Assembly (NCBI GenBank): GCA_022360445.1
Contig: JAKSCV010000020.1
Location: 41,472-105,471 of the forward strand
DNA: 64,000 bases
Reading direction: 5' to 3'
Origin: Gammaproteobacteria bacterium
GTDB taxonomy: Bacteria > Pseudomonadota > Gammaproteobacteria > UBA5861
Shown: positions 36,167 to 45,524 of the stretch, one piece after another
Numbering within the stretch: position 1 is the first letter of the stretch
How the letters are laid out: each line of letters begins with the position of its first letter
The notes under the pieces: generated by a model
The model's input: only the letters and a program-made list of their open reading frames with translations
What the model was told of the DNA's origin: nothing
Databases searched by the model: none
Made by a program: the position numbers and the translations under genes

Positions 36167-36172
36167 ATGCAC

Positions 36173-36638
36173 CCTCCGTTTCGTTTCTAGCGCCCGTTTA
36201 TTTGGGCCAGCTGACGATCAAGGCAGCACCGACTCACGCAGTCTCACTACCTGAAGATTGATTGAAGCAGGCCGAAAAAATGGCTCAAGACACAAGTAGG
36301 GGATGGAAGGGACGCGCTCCCAAATAACAAGATAAGCGCTCACTTTGTATCGATAACCAAGAAACATCGGCATTCCTCACAACACAGGATCACTGCTGTC
36401 GTCAAGCAAGACCATTTTCAGTAGCCTACGTCTTTATAAAACGTGGCCACCCAATACATACACTCATTCAATGAACAATTAAACCCTATAACAAGTTCAT
36501 AGAAGCGTCAATTTAGATCAGCCGTCTGCCCGATACAGATGCTTGGTGTATCAACACTTAGAATTTTGACAAACTTAACGGACAAACACTCATAATAGGT
36601 AAAAGCCATTAATCCTCTCTTCGACATAAAAAATCGAC
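36173..36638. other. Intergenic region, divergent promoter region
   Basis: No gene is seen. It separates the leftward oxidoreductase from the rightward DUF924-pip-dtd operon and must hold both promoters. A TTGACA at 36566-36571 with CATAAT at 36591-36596 (19-base spacing, longer than ideal) is a possible sigma-70 promoter for the rightward operon. Confidence 0.4.
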
Positions 36639-37319
36639 ATGGTTGAACTCAAACTGAGATTTGGACAACAGACGCGGCCGCCTTCTGAGGTTGAATGCAT
36701 CTACCGGGACTGGTTCGGTGATATCGTCGATGGCATGCCACTTCATGACCCTTCGAGCCTTTGGCAAGGCCACGATGACAAGTCAAAAACCTATTTCCGT
36801 GAACACTATGCACCTCTGATACAACGTGCAGCCAATCATGAATTGTCGCATTGGCCATCCAGTCCTGAAGGCACCCTTGCGTTGATCCTCTTACTCAACT
36901 GCTTGCCTCGCATCGCACTTGAAAACGATGAAGCCCGGCATAACTACCAAACTGCTGCCGTCCAAACCTGTATGCATGGCCTGCTAAAAAAGCAAGATAA
37001 AAGTCTGAGCTTCTGTGAACGCCTGTTTTTTTACCACCCCCTGTTCAGCTCCGAACAACCACGACACCAGGCTTTAAGCATGCTTTTGTACAGTGAACTG
37101 CTCCCTGTGGTGCCGGCAAAACACCGCAGTTACTTCGAGACGATTCTGGCGCGCGTGAAACAACGCAGAGACCTCATTATCCGCTTTAATCGAGACCCTT
37201 TCCTCAATCACTTATTTGAAAGACAATCAACAGAAGACGAGTTACATTATCTGCAAACTAACGATGTAAACGAGTATGACAACCTTATACCCCCCGAGTA
37301 CCCCCTTTGCGACACATAA
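36639..37319 (+). CDS. DUF924 family protein
   Basis: A 226-residue helical protein of the DUF924 family (YhfG/YPL-like, unknown function). Typical blocks are IYRDWFGD near the N-terminus, LALILLLNCLPRIAL in the middle, and ERLFFYHPLFSSEQ with FNRDPFLNHLF later. It overlaps the start of the prolyl iminopeptidase gene by 44 bases, so the two are one operon. No catalytic motif is recognised. Confidence 0.75.
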   Translation: MVELKLRFGQQTRPPSEVECIYRDWFGDIVDGMPLHDPSSLWQGHDDKSKTYFREHYAPLIQRAANHELSHWPSSPEGTLALILLLNCLPRIALENDEARHNYQTAAVQTCMHGLLKKQDKSLSFCERLFFYHPLFSSEQPRHQALSMLLYSELLPVVPAKHRSYFETILARVKQRRDLIIRFNRDPFLNHLFERQSTEDELHYLQTNDVNEYDNLIPPEYPLCDT

Positions 37320-38238
37320 ACTGCCTGTGGGTGATGGCCACACCCTGCACATCGAAGAACATGGAAAGAAAGGCGGCCTGCCTGCACTATTTTTACACGG
37401 CGGACCTGGCGCAGGCTGTGAGCCCTACCACGCCCGGTTTTTTGATCCTAAGACCTATCGCATCATTCTTTTTGATCAGCGCGGCTGTGGAAAATCAACA
37501 CCTCACGCCGATCTAACGGCTAACACAACCTGGGACCTTGTTTCTGACATTGAAAAAATCCGCAGCCAATTCAACATCCGGAAATGGCTTGTGTTTGGTG
37601 GGTCGTGGGGATCGACTCTGGCGCTGGCCTACGCTGAAAAACACTCGGAGCGCATTGCAGCATTGGTGCTTCGCGGGACCTTTCTCTGCCGAGAACAAGA
37701 CATCGAGTGGTTTTATCAGTTTGGGGCCAGTCAACTCTTTCCCGATTACTGGCACGATTTTTTGTCGGTTATACCCGACAACAAACGCCACCAAATGGTT
37801 CCGGCATACTATGAACAGCTCACTCACCCAGACCCCAATATTCAATCTCGGGCGGCACTGGCCTGGTCTCTCTGGGAAGGCCGCACAGCCACACTCCTGC
37901 CAAGTCAACAGACGCTCGAGCACTTTGGTAACCCGCACACCGCACTGAGCATTGCGCGTATTGAATGCCACTATTTTAACCATGCGAGTTTTCTCGGCCC
38001 TAATCAACTTCTGGATAATGCTGACAAGCTACAAGCGATTCCCGGAAAAATCATCCACGGTCGCTACGATGTTGTTTGCCCGGTCGATCAAGCCTTCCAG
38101 CTCAAACGTGCATGGCCTGCCGCCGAACTGCGCATCATTCCCGGTGCCGGCCATGCCGCCAGCGAACCGGGGACTCTGCAAGCTTTGGTCCAAGCCACTG
38201 ATGACTTTGGTCAAACACAGCCGGAGTTGTTTGAATGA
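37276..38238 (+). CDS. pip: Proline iminopeptidase
   Basis: A 320-residue alpha/beta hydrolase that removes N-terminal proline from peptides. The oxyanion [12 protein letters not shown], the nucleophile [13 protein letters not shown] (Ser), the acid in HGRYDVVCP (Asp) and GAGHAASEP (His) complete the triad. Length matches the family (about 310-320). Overlaps the DUF924 gene at the start and dtd by 4 bases at the end (ATGA), indicating a coupled three-gene operon. Confidence 0.9.
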   Translation: MTTLYPPSTPFATHKLPVGDGHTLHIEEHGKKGGLPALFLHGGPGAGCEPYHARFFDPKTYRIILFDQRGCGKSTPHADLTANTTWDLVSDIEKIRSQFNIRKWLVFGGSWGSTLALAYAEKHSERIAALVLRGTFLCREQDIEWFYQFGASQLFPDYWHDFLSVIPDNKRHQMVPAYYEQLTHPDPNIQSRAALAWSLWEGRTATLLPSQQTLEHFGNPHTALSIARIECHYFNHASFLGPNQLLDNADKLQAIPGKIIHGRYDVVCPVDQAFQLKRAWPAAELRIIPGAGHAASEPGTLQALVQATDDFGQTQPELFE

Positions 38239-38684
38239 TCGCACTACTCCAACGAGTGAGCACGGCCCATGTCTCGGTTGATAAAAAAATCATTGGTCAC
38301 ATCGAAAAAGGTTTACTGGCATTGGTCGGGATTGAAAAGGGCGACACCGAGCAACAAACCCAACGCCTTTTGGAAAGAATGTTGGGCTATCGAGTATTTA
38401 GTGACGAAAACGACAAAATGAATCTGAGTATTACAGACATCAAGGGCGGTTTACTGCTTGTCCCGCAATTTACGTTGGCAGCAGACACGCAAAAAGGCAT
38501 GCGGCCAAGCTTTGCGCCCGCAGCAGCGCCCGCAATGAGCGAAACGCTCTTCAATACACTGGTGGCTGAGGCGCAAAAAAAGCATTCGCACGTGGCAACC
38601 GGCCAGTTTGGCGCAAACATGCAGGTCTCATTAACAAACGACGGGCCGGTTACTTTTTGGTTAAGAGTAACACCCCAACGTTGA
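38235..38684 (+). CDS. dtd: D-aminoacyl-tRNA deacylase
   Basis: A 149-residue enzyme that frees tRNA from D-amino acids and glycine mischarged on tRNA-Ala. Conserved motifs are [11 protein letters not shown] near the start, [15 protein letters not shown] in the middle and [11 protein letters not shown] near the end, which form the active site. Length is exact for the family. Cytoplasmic, proofreading function; translationally coupled to pip. Confidence 0.92.
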   Translation: MIALLQRVSTAHVSVDKKIIGHIEKGLLALVGIEKGDTEQQTQRLLERMLGYRVFSDENDKMNLSITDIKGGLLLVPQFTLAADTQKGMRPSFAPAAAPAMSETLFNTLVAEAQKKHSHVATGQFGANMQVSLTNDGPVTFWLRVTPQR

Positions 38685-38724
38685 TGATAACGACATGAAA
38701 CAAACACGCCCGACACTTGGTGGC

Positions 38725-39720
38725 TTATTGATAGTAGTAGTCGTACTTATTCAGAATATCGGTTGTAAACACCCAGGCCTCGTTATAGGTCAAACCGCTG
38801 TCTTCCGGAAAAATAATCTTGATATAAAGTTTGTCTTTTTGGCTACTTTTCAACGCATCCAAAAGCGCATGTAACTTTGTGTAGCTGTAGCGGGAGAACG
38901 CTGAGTCCTCAGGCTTTTTTAGTTCATAAATGGGTCTGCCATTAACCAAGGTGTATCGCAAGGAAACCACATACTTCCCTTTTGCTGTTCTGGCCGGACG
39001 GATTAACTTTTCGTACTTCGCACTCAGGTCAGTGAATTCACGCCGGAGCTGCTCCAACGATTCCTGAGACAATTGCGACTCCGATTGTAGTGTATTAATA
39101 ACGGCTTCTTGCGCACGTTTGTCCGCATCCATCTGGGCAATCACCGTTTGCGATTCGGCTAACTCAGATTTTGACTGAGCCAATGCCGATACAACCACTT
39201 TACGCTCACTTTCCGAAGCGTCGAGCTGTTGTTTTACCATCGTTAACTCGGCTTGAGTTTCCGTTTGCTCTGATTGCAACGCCTGTAACTGACTGGCCAG
39301 TTCGTCTGAACGGTTCGTGGCTGAGCTCAGGGTTTGTTTAAGTGTTTCTTGATTCGCTTCCAATTGCCTCGCCGAGGTTTGCAAAGCATCCAATTCCTGT
39401 GCTGTTTTTTCCTGTAACTCAGTGAGTCTGAGCTTTTCTAAACGGAGCATGGAAATTAAATGTTGTGCTTGAGACAGTTGCTCTTCCAATGACGCATTTT
39501 CCAGGCTCTTACTGTAGGCTAATTCGGCAGCAATACGCTTCTCTTCACTGGTTTCCGTAATTTCACGCAACAACTCCCAATTACGCACAATAAGCACACT
39601 CGTAGCAATTAGGAAAATCATGACAATCACCATCATGATATCGGTAAATGAGGGCCAGAAGCTCTCTTCCGTCGCCTGGCCGGCCCCCCGATTTAAACGT
39701 AAATCGATAAAGCGTGCCAT
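38725..39720 (-). CDS. MotB/ExbD-like membrane protein with long coiled coil, unknown function
   Basis: About 331 residues from ATG 39720 (MARFIDLRL). After a short cytoplasmic start, one membrane helix with the Asp of ion-channel B subunits is seen (WPSFTDIMMVIVMIFLIATS, residues about 24-43). About 180 residues of heptad-rich coiled coil follow (ELLREITETSEEKRIAAELA onward, then repeated EQLSQAQ, LEANQE and QLQALQSEQ blocks). The last 100 residues are globular with no OmpA-type peptidoglycan-binding domain (KGKYVVSLRYTL and LYIKIIFPEDSGLTYNEAWV). It is read from the same transcript as the A subunit; the TGATG overlap couples them. Analogous to ZorB/TolR in the membrane part only. Function unknown. 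Confidence 0.65.
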   Translation of the reverse strand: MARFIDLRLNRGAGQATEESFWPSFTDIMMVIVMIFLIATSVLIVRNWELLREITETSEEKRIAAELAYSKSLENASLEEQLSQAQHLISMLRLEKLRLTELQEKTAQELDALQTSARQLEANQETLKQTLSSATNRSDELASQLQALQSEQTETQAELTMVKQQLDASESERKVVVSALAQSKSELAESQTVIAQMDADKRAQEAVINTLQSESQLSQESLEQLRREFTDLSAKYEKLIRPARTAKGKYVVSLRYTLVNGRPIYELKKPEDSAFSRYSYTKLHALLDALKSSQKDKLYIKIIFPEDSGLTYNEAWVFTTDILNKYDYYYQ

Positions 39721-40685
39721 CAATTTTCTGGCGGCGAAGGAGGAGGTAGAAGCCGAAAACCGGAATGAAGAGTCTTGTTGATCGTCACCAGTTTTTCGCT
39801 CATGAAGGAAAGGTATTGTTCATGCCGCGCTGACACAGTCACAATACGCTCATCTAGCTTGGTAAATTTTTCATCCAGCCCGTTAATGCTCAACTGAGCC
39901 TGTTGCATCTCTTTCGCGACCACTTTTAATGCACTCACCAAATCCGCAATATCATGGACAATACTTTCTGATGATTTGCTGAAGCTGGGCAATAAGTACA
40001 ATGCGGTTGCCGACTCGATTGCACTGATGACACCTGTTTGCACATCCGTGAGCTTCAAGTAAAAATAACCAAACAGCAGGTAACACACAATCGCCGTAAT
40101 GGTGGTGGACAATGCCGTCGACATGCCGTGCATCACCAGGTTCATTTCGCCCAAATTACCCGACGACTCAAGCAGGTTAGACGCACCCAGCAACGCTAAT
40201 GACAACGAAACAATGGTTCCGAAAACGCCCGTCAAAATCAGGATGTTATGAATATATTTTGGCAAGCTGGTCCGCAGGCTTTCCCTGGAAACCAGCAATG
40301 ACGCTAACGTCCCATGATCAATTGGTGTGCTTTTTTTCCCCAGCTCGACCACTTCCCGATAACGTTCAGCAATGAGTGACTTTTCGTTAACGCCGGCGAG
40401 CGAACCCTTTTCAGAGAGAGTACAGTTATGCAAAAAAGTTTCTAGGGCTTTTTCCTCCCGCGCATAGCTCAAAAGCAATAGAGCCACCTTCAATATCCCA
40501 ACCAAAAAGAGAACGACAATTAGGCTGTTGACCACTTGGCCTATCACCGTCAGTTGATTCTCAAAGTAGATCTTAAGGATGAAGTCGCGATTAAAAAAAC
40601 TGATCGCGCCGATGGCAATAATGAATACCACCATGATAATCAGCACATTGCGGCTGAGTGTGGGTTTAAATGTCGTTGGCGTCAT
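39720..40685 (-). CDS. MotA/TolQ/ExbB-like proton-channel protein, unknown function
   Basis: About 321 residues from ATG 40685 (MTPTTFKPTLSRN); the open frame starts at 40799 but the first 38 codons look non-coding. Membrane helices lie near residues 12-32, 45-70, 150-175 and 190-215, with the channel-like block LILTGVFGTIVSLSLALLGA and STALSTTITAIVCYLLFGYFY. A cytoplasmic C-terminal helix with coiled-coil features ends in Pro-rich PPPSPPEN. Pairs with the MotB-like protein as an A5B2-type stator candidate. Lies beside hisB, divergently oriented. Not ZorA: partner genes zorC and zorD are absent. Confidence 0.7.
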   Translation of the reverse strand: MTPTTFKPTLSRNVLIIMVVFIIAIGAISFFNRDFILKIYFENQLTVIGQVVNSLIVVLFLVGILKVALLLLSYAREEKALETFLHNCTLSEKGSLAGVNEKSLIAERYREVVELGKKSTPIDHGTLASLLVSRESLRTSLPKYIHNILILTGVFGTIVSLSLALLGASNLLESSGNLGEMNLVMHGMSTALSTTITAIVCYLLFGYFYLKLTDVQTGVISAIESATALYLLPSFSKSSESIVHDIADLVSALKVVAKEMQQAQLSINGLDEKFTKLDERIVTVSARHEQYLSFMSEKLVTINKTLHSGFRLLPPPSPPEN

Positions 40686-40853
40686 CCAGTGTTCCTTGTC
40701 GGTTGAACATTGTATTGAACCCCTGTCATGCTTGCGAAAGTGCCTGCTTTCAGCCCTTGGTGTCAAGTGTAATTTAAAAATACACCTCTCTGCACTCAAT
40801 ATACCGACGGCATGCTATCCTATTCCGATAAAAACGAACTATGGAGAATCGAC

Positions 40854-41447
40854 ATGACCGCACGTCAGGGTCTTGTGAGCCGAGATACGCTTGAAACACA
40901 AATCACTGTTAGCATTAACCTTGACGGCAGTGGGAAGGCAAAACTTGAGACAGGTGTTCCCTTCCTGGATCACATGCTGGACCAAATTGCCCGCCACGGG
41001 CTTGTTGATCTCGAAATCCGCTGCAATGGCGATACCGAAATCGACGATCACCACACCGTGGAAGATATCGGTATCGCGCTTGGTCAGGCTGTCAACCAGG
41101 CACTCGGGGATAAATCAGGCCTTCGCCGTTATGGCCATGCTTATGTCCCCCTGGATGAAGCCTTGTCGCGTGTCGTCATCGACTTTTCCGGACGTCCCGG
41201 CATCACCTTTAACGCCGAATTTAAACGCAGCCACGTCGGTCAGTTTGATGTTGATCTGGTTTTTGAGTTTTTCCAGGGCTTTGTCAATCATGCCCAGGTC
41301 ACACTGCATCTGGACGTCATCCGTGGCCGCAACGAGCACCACAAAATTGAAACACTGTTCAAAGCCTTTGGTAGAGCCCTCCGCATGGCAATTGAACCTG
41401 ACCCCCGAATGGCAGGACAGATGCCCTCCACCAAAGGCTCGTTATAA
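40854..41447 (+). CDS. hisB: Imidazoleglycerol-phosphate dehydratase
   Basis: About 197 residues from ATG 40854 (GGAG at 40843); the open frame starts 14 codons earlier. Step 6 of histidine synthesis. Metal-binding motifs are [12 protein letters not shown] and [15 protein letters not shown], and [17 protein letters not shown] is the last metal site. Monofunctional, without the phosphatase domain found in E. coli HisB. hisH follows at 63 bases. Confidence 0.93.
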   Translation: MTARQGLVSRDTLETQITVSINLDGSGKAKLETGVPFLDHMLDQIARHGLVDLEIRCNGDTEIDDHHTVEDIGIALGQAVNQALGDKSGLRRYGHAYVPLDEALSRVVIDFSGRPGITFNAEFKRSHVGQFDVDLVFEFFQGFVNHAQVTLHLDVIRGRNEHHKIETLFKAFGRALRMAIEPDPRMAGQMPSTKGSL

Positions 41448-41510
41448 CCGTATCCCGGCGAGGAGCCAGACACGCCAATTTGTTATGAACTCAACAATTA
41501 TGAAGCATTT

Positions 41511-42161
41511 ATGAAGAAAATAGCTGTCATTGACTACGGCATGGGTAACCTGCGTTCCGTTGCCAAAGCCTTAGAGCACGCTGCAGGGAAGTCGGCCCGT
41601 GTCACCGTCACCTCGTCACATCAAGACGTCACCCAGGCTGACCATGTCGTCTTCCCCGGCCAAGGCGCCGCCAGAGATTGTATGCACCAACTGGAACACC
41701 ATAGCCTCTTGGAAGTGGTCAACGAAGCTTGGTTGAGCAAACCTTTTTTGGGCATTTGCATGGGGTTACAAGTTCTGTTTGATTTCAGTGAGGAAAACGG
41801 CGGAACTGCTTGCCTGGGCTTAATTCCTGGGCATGTCGAGGCGTTTGGTTGCAACATGCGGAACTCACACACTGGCACCAGCTTAAAAGTGCCTCATATG
41901 GGATGGAACCTCGTGAAGCAGCAACAACCTCACCCATTGTGGCAGGGCATTGATGACGGTGCCCGATTTTACTTCGTGCACAGTTACTATGCCGCTTCAA
42001 AAAGCAACGATGTGGTTTGCGGCGTCACGGAATATGGCATTTCTTTCACCAGCGCCATTGCCATAAATAATGCATTTGCCTGCCAGTTTCACCCGGAAAA
42101 AAGCTCAAAAGACGGGCTGCGGCTGTTGAAAAATTTTATTGATTGGGATGGTGGCCTCTAA
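41511..42161 (+). CDS. hisH: Imidazole glycerol-phosphate synthase, glutamine amidotransferase subunit
   Basis: A 216-residue type 1 glutamine amidotransferase that feeds ammonia to HisF. Motifs are IDYGMGNLRSVAKAL at the start, the nucleophile elbow FLGICMGLQVLFDFS (Cys) and the His/Glu end FACQFHPEKSSKDG. Complete. In Pseudomonas hisA and hisF follow hisH; here the next gene is a leftward PilZ protein, so those genes are elsewhere or absent. Confidence 0.92.
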   Translation: MKKIAVIDYGMGNLRSVAKALEHAAGKSARVTVTSSHQDVTQADHVVFPGQGAARDCMHQLEHHSLLEVVNEAWLSKPFLGICMGLQVLFDFSEENGGTACLGLIPGHVEAFGCNMRNSHTGTSLKVPHMGWNLVKQQQPHPLWQGIDDGARFYFVHSYYAASKSNDVVCGVTEYGISFTSAIAINNAFACQFHPEKSSKDGLRLLKNFIDWDGGL

Positions 42162-42247
42162 ACCCTAGACACACAAATGTATAAGGCATTAGGCGTCATG
42201 GGTTGTAATCCCACGATAGTGAGATGGAGCTTGTGGCCCTATTGTGA

Positions 42248-42649
42248 TTAAAAATTAAGCGAGTTTTTCTTTTGCCGGATTTCAGCGATTTGGCATAACA
42301 AGACATATTGGTGAATAACCTCTTGTTCAGCTTCTCCCAATCCAATGAAGCAGCCACGCACAATGCTTTCAATCACTCGAACGGCTTCAACCTCAACATT
42401 AAACCGGATGCTTGAATTCATGGGATGCCTCAGCTTCAAGGACCCCATGTACCGGCCTCCCTCGCATAGGGTTGAGCCAACAAATGCGACTCCCCCCGCG
42501 CTGATATTCAGCACCTCAACAGTTTCACCCTGAAGGCGGAAAATAACCGGCGAGTGTATCGCTGGCAACACACGGTAGTCATCTCGGCGATTTGGCTCAT
42601 ACAACCATGTTTCGCGATCAATTTGGATCTGATTATTTTTCAAGTACAA
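42248..42649 (-). CDS. PilZ-domain protein
   Basis: A 133-residue protein with one PilZ domain that binds cyclic di-GMP. The RxxxR motif is in RRDDYRVLPA (residues about 19-28) and the (D/N)xSxxG motif is in VLNISAGGVAF (about 49-59). Both needed parts are present, so c-di-GMP binding is likely. Its start overlaps the end of the MotB gene by 17 bases, so it is in the motA-motB-pilZ operon, and a role as a c-di-GMP brake on these stators is plausible (inference). Confidence 0.82.
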   Translation of the reverse strand: MYLKNNQIQIDRETWLYEPNRRDDYRVLPAIHSPVIFRLQGETVEVLNISAGGVAFVGSTLCEGGRYMGSLKLRHPMNSSIRFNVEVEAVRVIESIVRGCFIGLGEAEQEVIHQYVLLCQIAEIRQKKNSLNF

Positions 42650-43361
42650 CTTCGACCCTCCTGTTTAAGGCTCGGTTTTCCGGGGTGTCATTGGACACGA
42701 CAGGCACGGTATCAGCCAAGCCTGTGGCGCTCGCTTTATTGACATCCAGCCCCTGGTCCAGAAAAAAACGTAATATCGTTGTGGCTCTGACCGCCGAAAG
42801 CTCCCAGTTAGACGCAAACTGTGGTGTTGCAATAGGTACGTTATCGGTGTGACCGCGCACGCGTACGTGGTAATCAGGAAACTTTTCAAAGATCACATCA
42901 AACGGGTCCAATAACACGTAAGCCTCTGGCTTGAGCTCGGCCTTACCCGACTCAAACAACAACTCGCCAGGAAAGTTGATGACATACTTATCCCCATTTT
43001 TGACTTGAAAAATTGCATCACCCCACTGCTGGGTATTCAGAATATCGTGTATTTCCGGGCGCTCATTCGGCGTTTGCTGTGCCATAGCGGTCGTTGGTTT
43101 CAAGGTGACGGGTTGTTGGCTTTTGGCTTTATCTACAAACTCAATCAGGCTGACGGTCTCACCGTCCTCATCAACCGATATCTGCAGACTGGAAACGGAG
43201 GCTTTAAATGCTTCAATATCTTTGTAGTACATGGAGAAAAGAATGATAAAAAAGACCAGTAGTAGGGTCATCATATCCGCATATACGGTCATCCATGTGT
43301 TGGGCTCATCCTCTTCGATCACCTCTGAAATATCAGCACGCGTGGATGCATGGACTGCCAT
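42633..43361 (-). CDS. motB: MotB/PomB flagellar stator protein
   Basis: A 242-residue stator B subunit. The membrane helix with its conserved ion-carrying Asp is TWMTVYADMMTLLLVFFIIL (residues about 22-41). The C-terminal OmpA-like domain that anchors to peptidoglycan reads VRVRGHTDNVPIATPQFASN and NRALNRRVEVVLEK. Pairs with the MotA protein (start overlaps its stop by one base). The choice of proton or sodium cannot be read with certainty; the motif order is nearer PomB. Confidence 0.85.
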   Translation of the reverse strand: MAVHASTRADISEVIEEDEPNTWMTVYADMMTLLLVFFIILFSMYYKDIEAFKASVSSLQISVDEDGETVSLIEFVDKAKSQQPVTLKPTTAMAQQTPNERPEIHDILNTQQWGDAIFQVKNGDKYVINFPGELLFESGKAELKPEAYVLLDPFDVIFEKFPDYHVRVRGHTDNVPIATPQFASNWELSAVRATTILRFFLDQGLDVNKASATGLADTVPVVSNDTPENRALNRRVEVVLEK

Positions 43362-44137
43362 TACACACTCCGCCTTTTCAACTCTCTGATAGGACGGCGG
43401 GCATTTTTGGGCACAAAAGCCGAGAGTTTTTCATAAACGGATAAGCTGCTGTTGTCCTGCAAGATGGAAATGGCGCCTTCGTAGGCGATTTCCAGGTTGA
43501 TCACTTCCACAACCGTCCTTGCTTTCAGCTTCCCGGCGATGGGTAAAAAAATCATTGTCGACAACAAGGACCCGTAAAATGTAGTCAATAAGGCAATTGC
43601 CATAGCATTACCAATAGTTGATGGGTCATCCAGTCGGCTCAATAGCTGAATCAGACCAATCAACGTTCCCAACATACCGAAGGCAGGGGCATAAACCCCC
43701 ATACGGCGGAAAATATCCTGAACAATAAAGTGGCGCATCTTCATTGAATCAATCTCTGTACGCAACGTCGAACGAATGACTTCTTCATCCGAAGCATCGG
43801 CAATTAAACTACACACACGTTTGATGAAGGGTTTGCTGGTTTTGACATCAGCTAAACCCACGAGTCCTTTGCGTCGACTCACGGCAGCTAAGCCCATCAT
43901 TGTTGAAATCACTTCATTCGGATCTTGTTTTTTGCGGCGAAAAACAAAGTAAGCCGCTTTAAAGGCCGTGAGCACGTCAGAAAACTGAAATGTCAGCAAC
44001 GTTGCAGCCGTTGTACCGCCCAGGACGATCATGGCACCCGGCAAGTTCATAAAATGGTGGATATCACCACCAAGAATAATGGCGGAGATAATTAACAATA
44101 AGCCCGAAAGAATGCCAATAAGGGATGCAAAATCCAT
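43361..44137 (-). CDS. motA: MotA/PomA flagellar stator protein
   Basis: A 258-residue stator A subunit with four membrane helices (about 2-22, 33-50, 150-172 and 180-205). MotA-family blocks are GGTTAATLLTFQF, MKMRHFIVQDIFRRMGVYAP, FGMLGTLIGLIQLLSRLDDP and MAIALLTTFYGSLLST. It forms the torque-generating channel with MotB. First gene of the motA-motB-pilZ operon. No other flagellar genes are in the window. Confidence 0.86.
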   Translation of the reverse strand: MDFASLIGILSGLLLIISAIILGGDIHHFMNLPGAMIVLGGTTAATLLTFQFSDVLTAFKAAYFVFRRKKQDPNEVISTMMGLAAVSRRKGLVGLADVKTSKPFIKRVCSLIADASDEEVIRSTLRTEIDSMKMRHFIVQDIFRRMGVYAPAFGMLGTLIGLIQLLSRLDDPSTIGNAMAIALLTTFYGSLLSTMIFLPIAGKLKARTVVEVINLEIAYEGAISILQDNSSLSVYEKLSAFVPKNARRPIRELKRRSV

Positions 44138-44246
44138 GAATGCCTGTATCCAACCGTGAATAAGCGATATGGGGCTGTCATTCTCACAGCTCCGCTCTTC
44201 ACTTAATCGGCCTGTGCGGATACAACTTGATTATCAGTGGATCGAA

Positions 44247-45524
44247 TCAGGTCGCTTCTTGCACTTGTCCGTTGATCAGTGTACAGCGCACGCGCCCGAG
44301 CAGTCTTCGCCCCGAAAACGGGGTATTAACGCCACTACTGAACATGGTCTCAGGCGAAACCTGCCACTCAACAGTTGGATCAAAAATAGAGATATCGGCA
44401 GGCTGCCCAATGGCTAACGAACCCGCCTCAATACTCAGTATGTCTGCGGGACGAGCGCTTGCCAAGCGAATCAACTGAGTCCAGCCAATGATGCCTTGCT
44501 CGATAAGACCATATAGCAGTGAAAAATAGGTATCAAAACTCGAGATACCCGGCTCAGTGGAAGGAAAAGGTGCGAGCTTGGCATCGGTTTCATGCGGCCA
44601 GTGATCCGAGCAAATAATGTCCAACAAGCCACTTGCCAGTGCTTGTCGTAATGCTTCTCTATCATGACGAGAACGCAAGGGGGGCACAACATGACACTGG
44701 CTATTAAAACCGAGTACATCATCTTCTGTAAGATACAGTTGATTGATACTGACATCAGCTGTGACGCGCAAACCTTCAGACTTAGCTTGCTCAATCAACG
44801 GCAAACTGAATCGAGAAGAAATTTTTGAAAAGTGAACACGAACACGTGCCTGCCGTGCCAGAGCCATGATTTGCCCAATGGCCACGGTTTCAGCAATCGC
44901 GGGGACACCTGGCAGCCCTAATTGGGTCGCAATCGCCCCTTCATGCATGCAACCCTTACCCGCCAACCATGGGTCCTGCGGCCTTAATATGATGGGAATA
45001 TCAAGCGATGCGGCATATTGCATTGCCCGCAAAAGTACACGAGTGTCGCGTATGACTCCATTCGCTTGAGCCATTGCCGGGCAGCCTTCCTGATACAAAG
45101 CCGACATTTCACTCAGCTGCTCACCTTGCAGTCCACGCGTCAGTGCACCCAAAGGCAGTACTCGTGCCTGATTCGCATCCCGGGACCTTCGTTTAATGAA
45201 CTCGACTGTCGCCGGCTCATCAATCACAGGATCCGTATCGGGTAGACAGCATAAGGTTGTGATACCGCCTAACGCTGCCGCCCGCGCCTCACTCGCAATC
45301 GTCCCCTTTTGTTCGGTGCCCGGCTCACCTAAACGAGCAGAGATATCGACCAGTCCAGGGCAAACGACAGTATTACGAGCGTCAATCGTTTCATCAATCT
45401 CAAAACCGGACGGCTTCTCACCCAGGGCAACGATTTTATCGCCATGAATAAATAAATCCGTTATATGATCAGTGGCTGTTGCCGGGTCAATCACCCGCCC
45501 CCCGCATACCGCCAGGCGCTTCAT
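44247..45524 (-). CDS. pyrC': Dihydroorotase-like PyrC' (probably non-catalytic)
   Basis: A 425-residue protein of the dihydroorotase family encoded right after pyrB. The zinc-ligand motif DxHxHLRxPG is replaced by [11 protein letters not shown], so the two metal-binding His residues are missing. This is the state of PyrC' in Pseudomonas, where it is not catalytic but holds PyrB together in the aspartate transcarbamoylase complex. The fold elements ([40 protein letters not shown]) are otherwise intact. A catalytic dihydroorotase is expected elsewhere in the genome. ATG overlaps the pyrB stop by 4 bases. Confidence 0.85.
   Translation of the reverse strand: MKRLAVCGGRVIDPATATDHITDLFIHGDKIVALGEKPSGFEIDETIDARNTVVCPGLVDISARLGEPGTEQKGTIASEARAAALGGITTLCCLPDTDPVIDEPATVEFIKRRSRDANQARVLPLGALTRGLQGEQLSEMSALYQEGCPAMAQANGVIRDTRVLLRAMQYAASLDIPIILRPQDPWLAGKGCMHEGAIATQLGLPGVPAIAETVAIGQIMALARQARVRVHFSKISSRFSLPLIEQAKSEGLRVTADVSINQLYLTEDDVLGFNSQCHVVPPLRSRHDREALRQALASGLLDIICSDHWPHETDAKLAPFPSTEPGISSFDTYFSLLYGLIEQGIIGWTQLIRLASARPADILSIEAGSLAIGQPADISIFDPTVEWQVSPETMFSSGVNTPFSGRRLLGRVRCTLINGQVQEAT

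Noticed and set aside
38725..40685. Zorya anti-phage system (ZorA/ZorB)
   Set aside because: The membrane part resembles ZorAB, but the OmpA-like domain and the zorC/zorD or zorE genes are absent and the neighbours are housekeeping genes.
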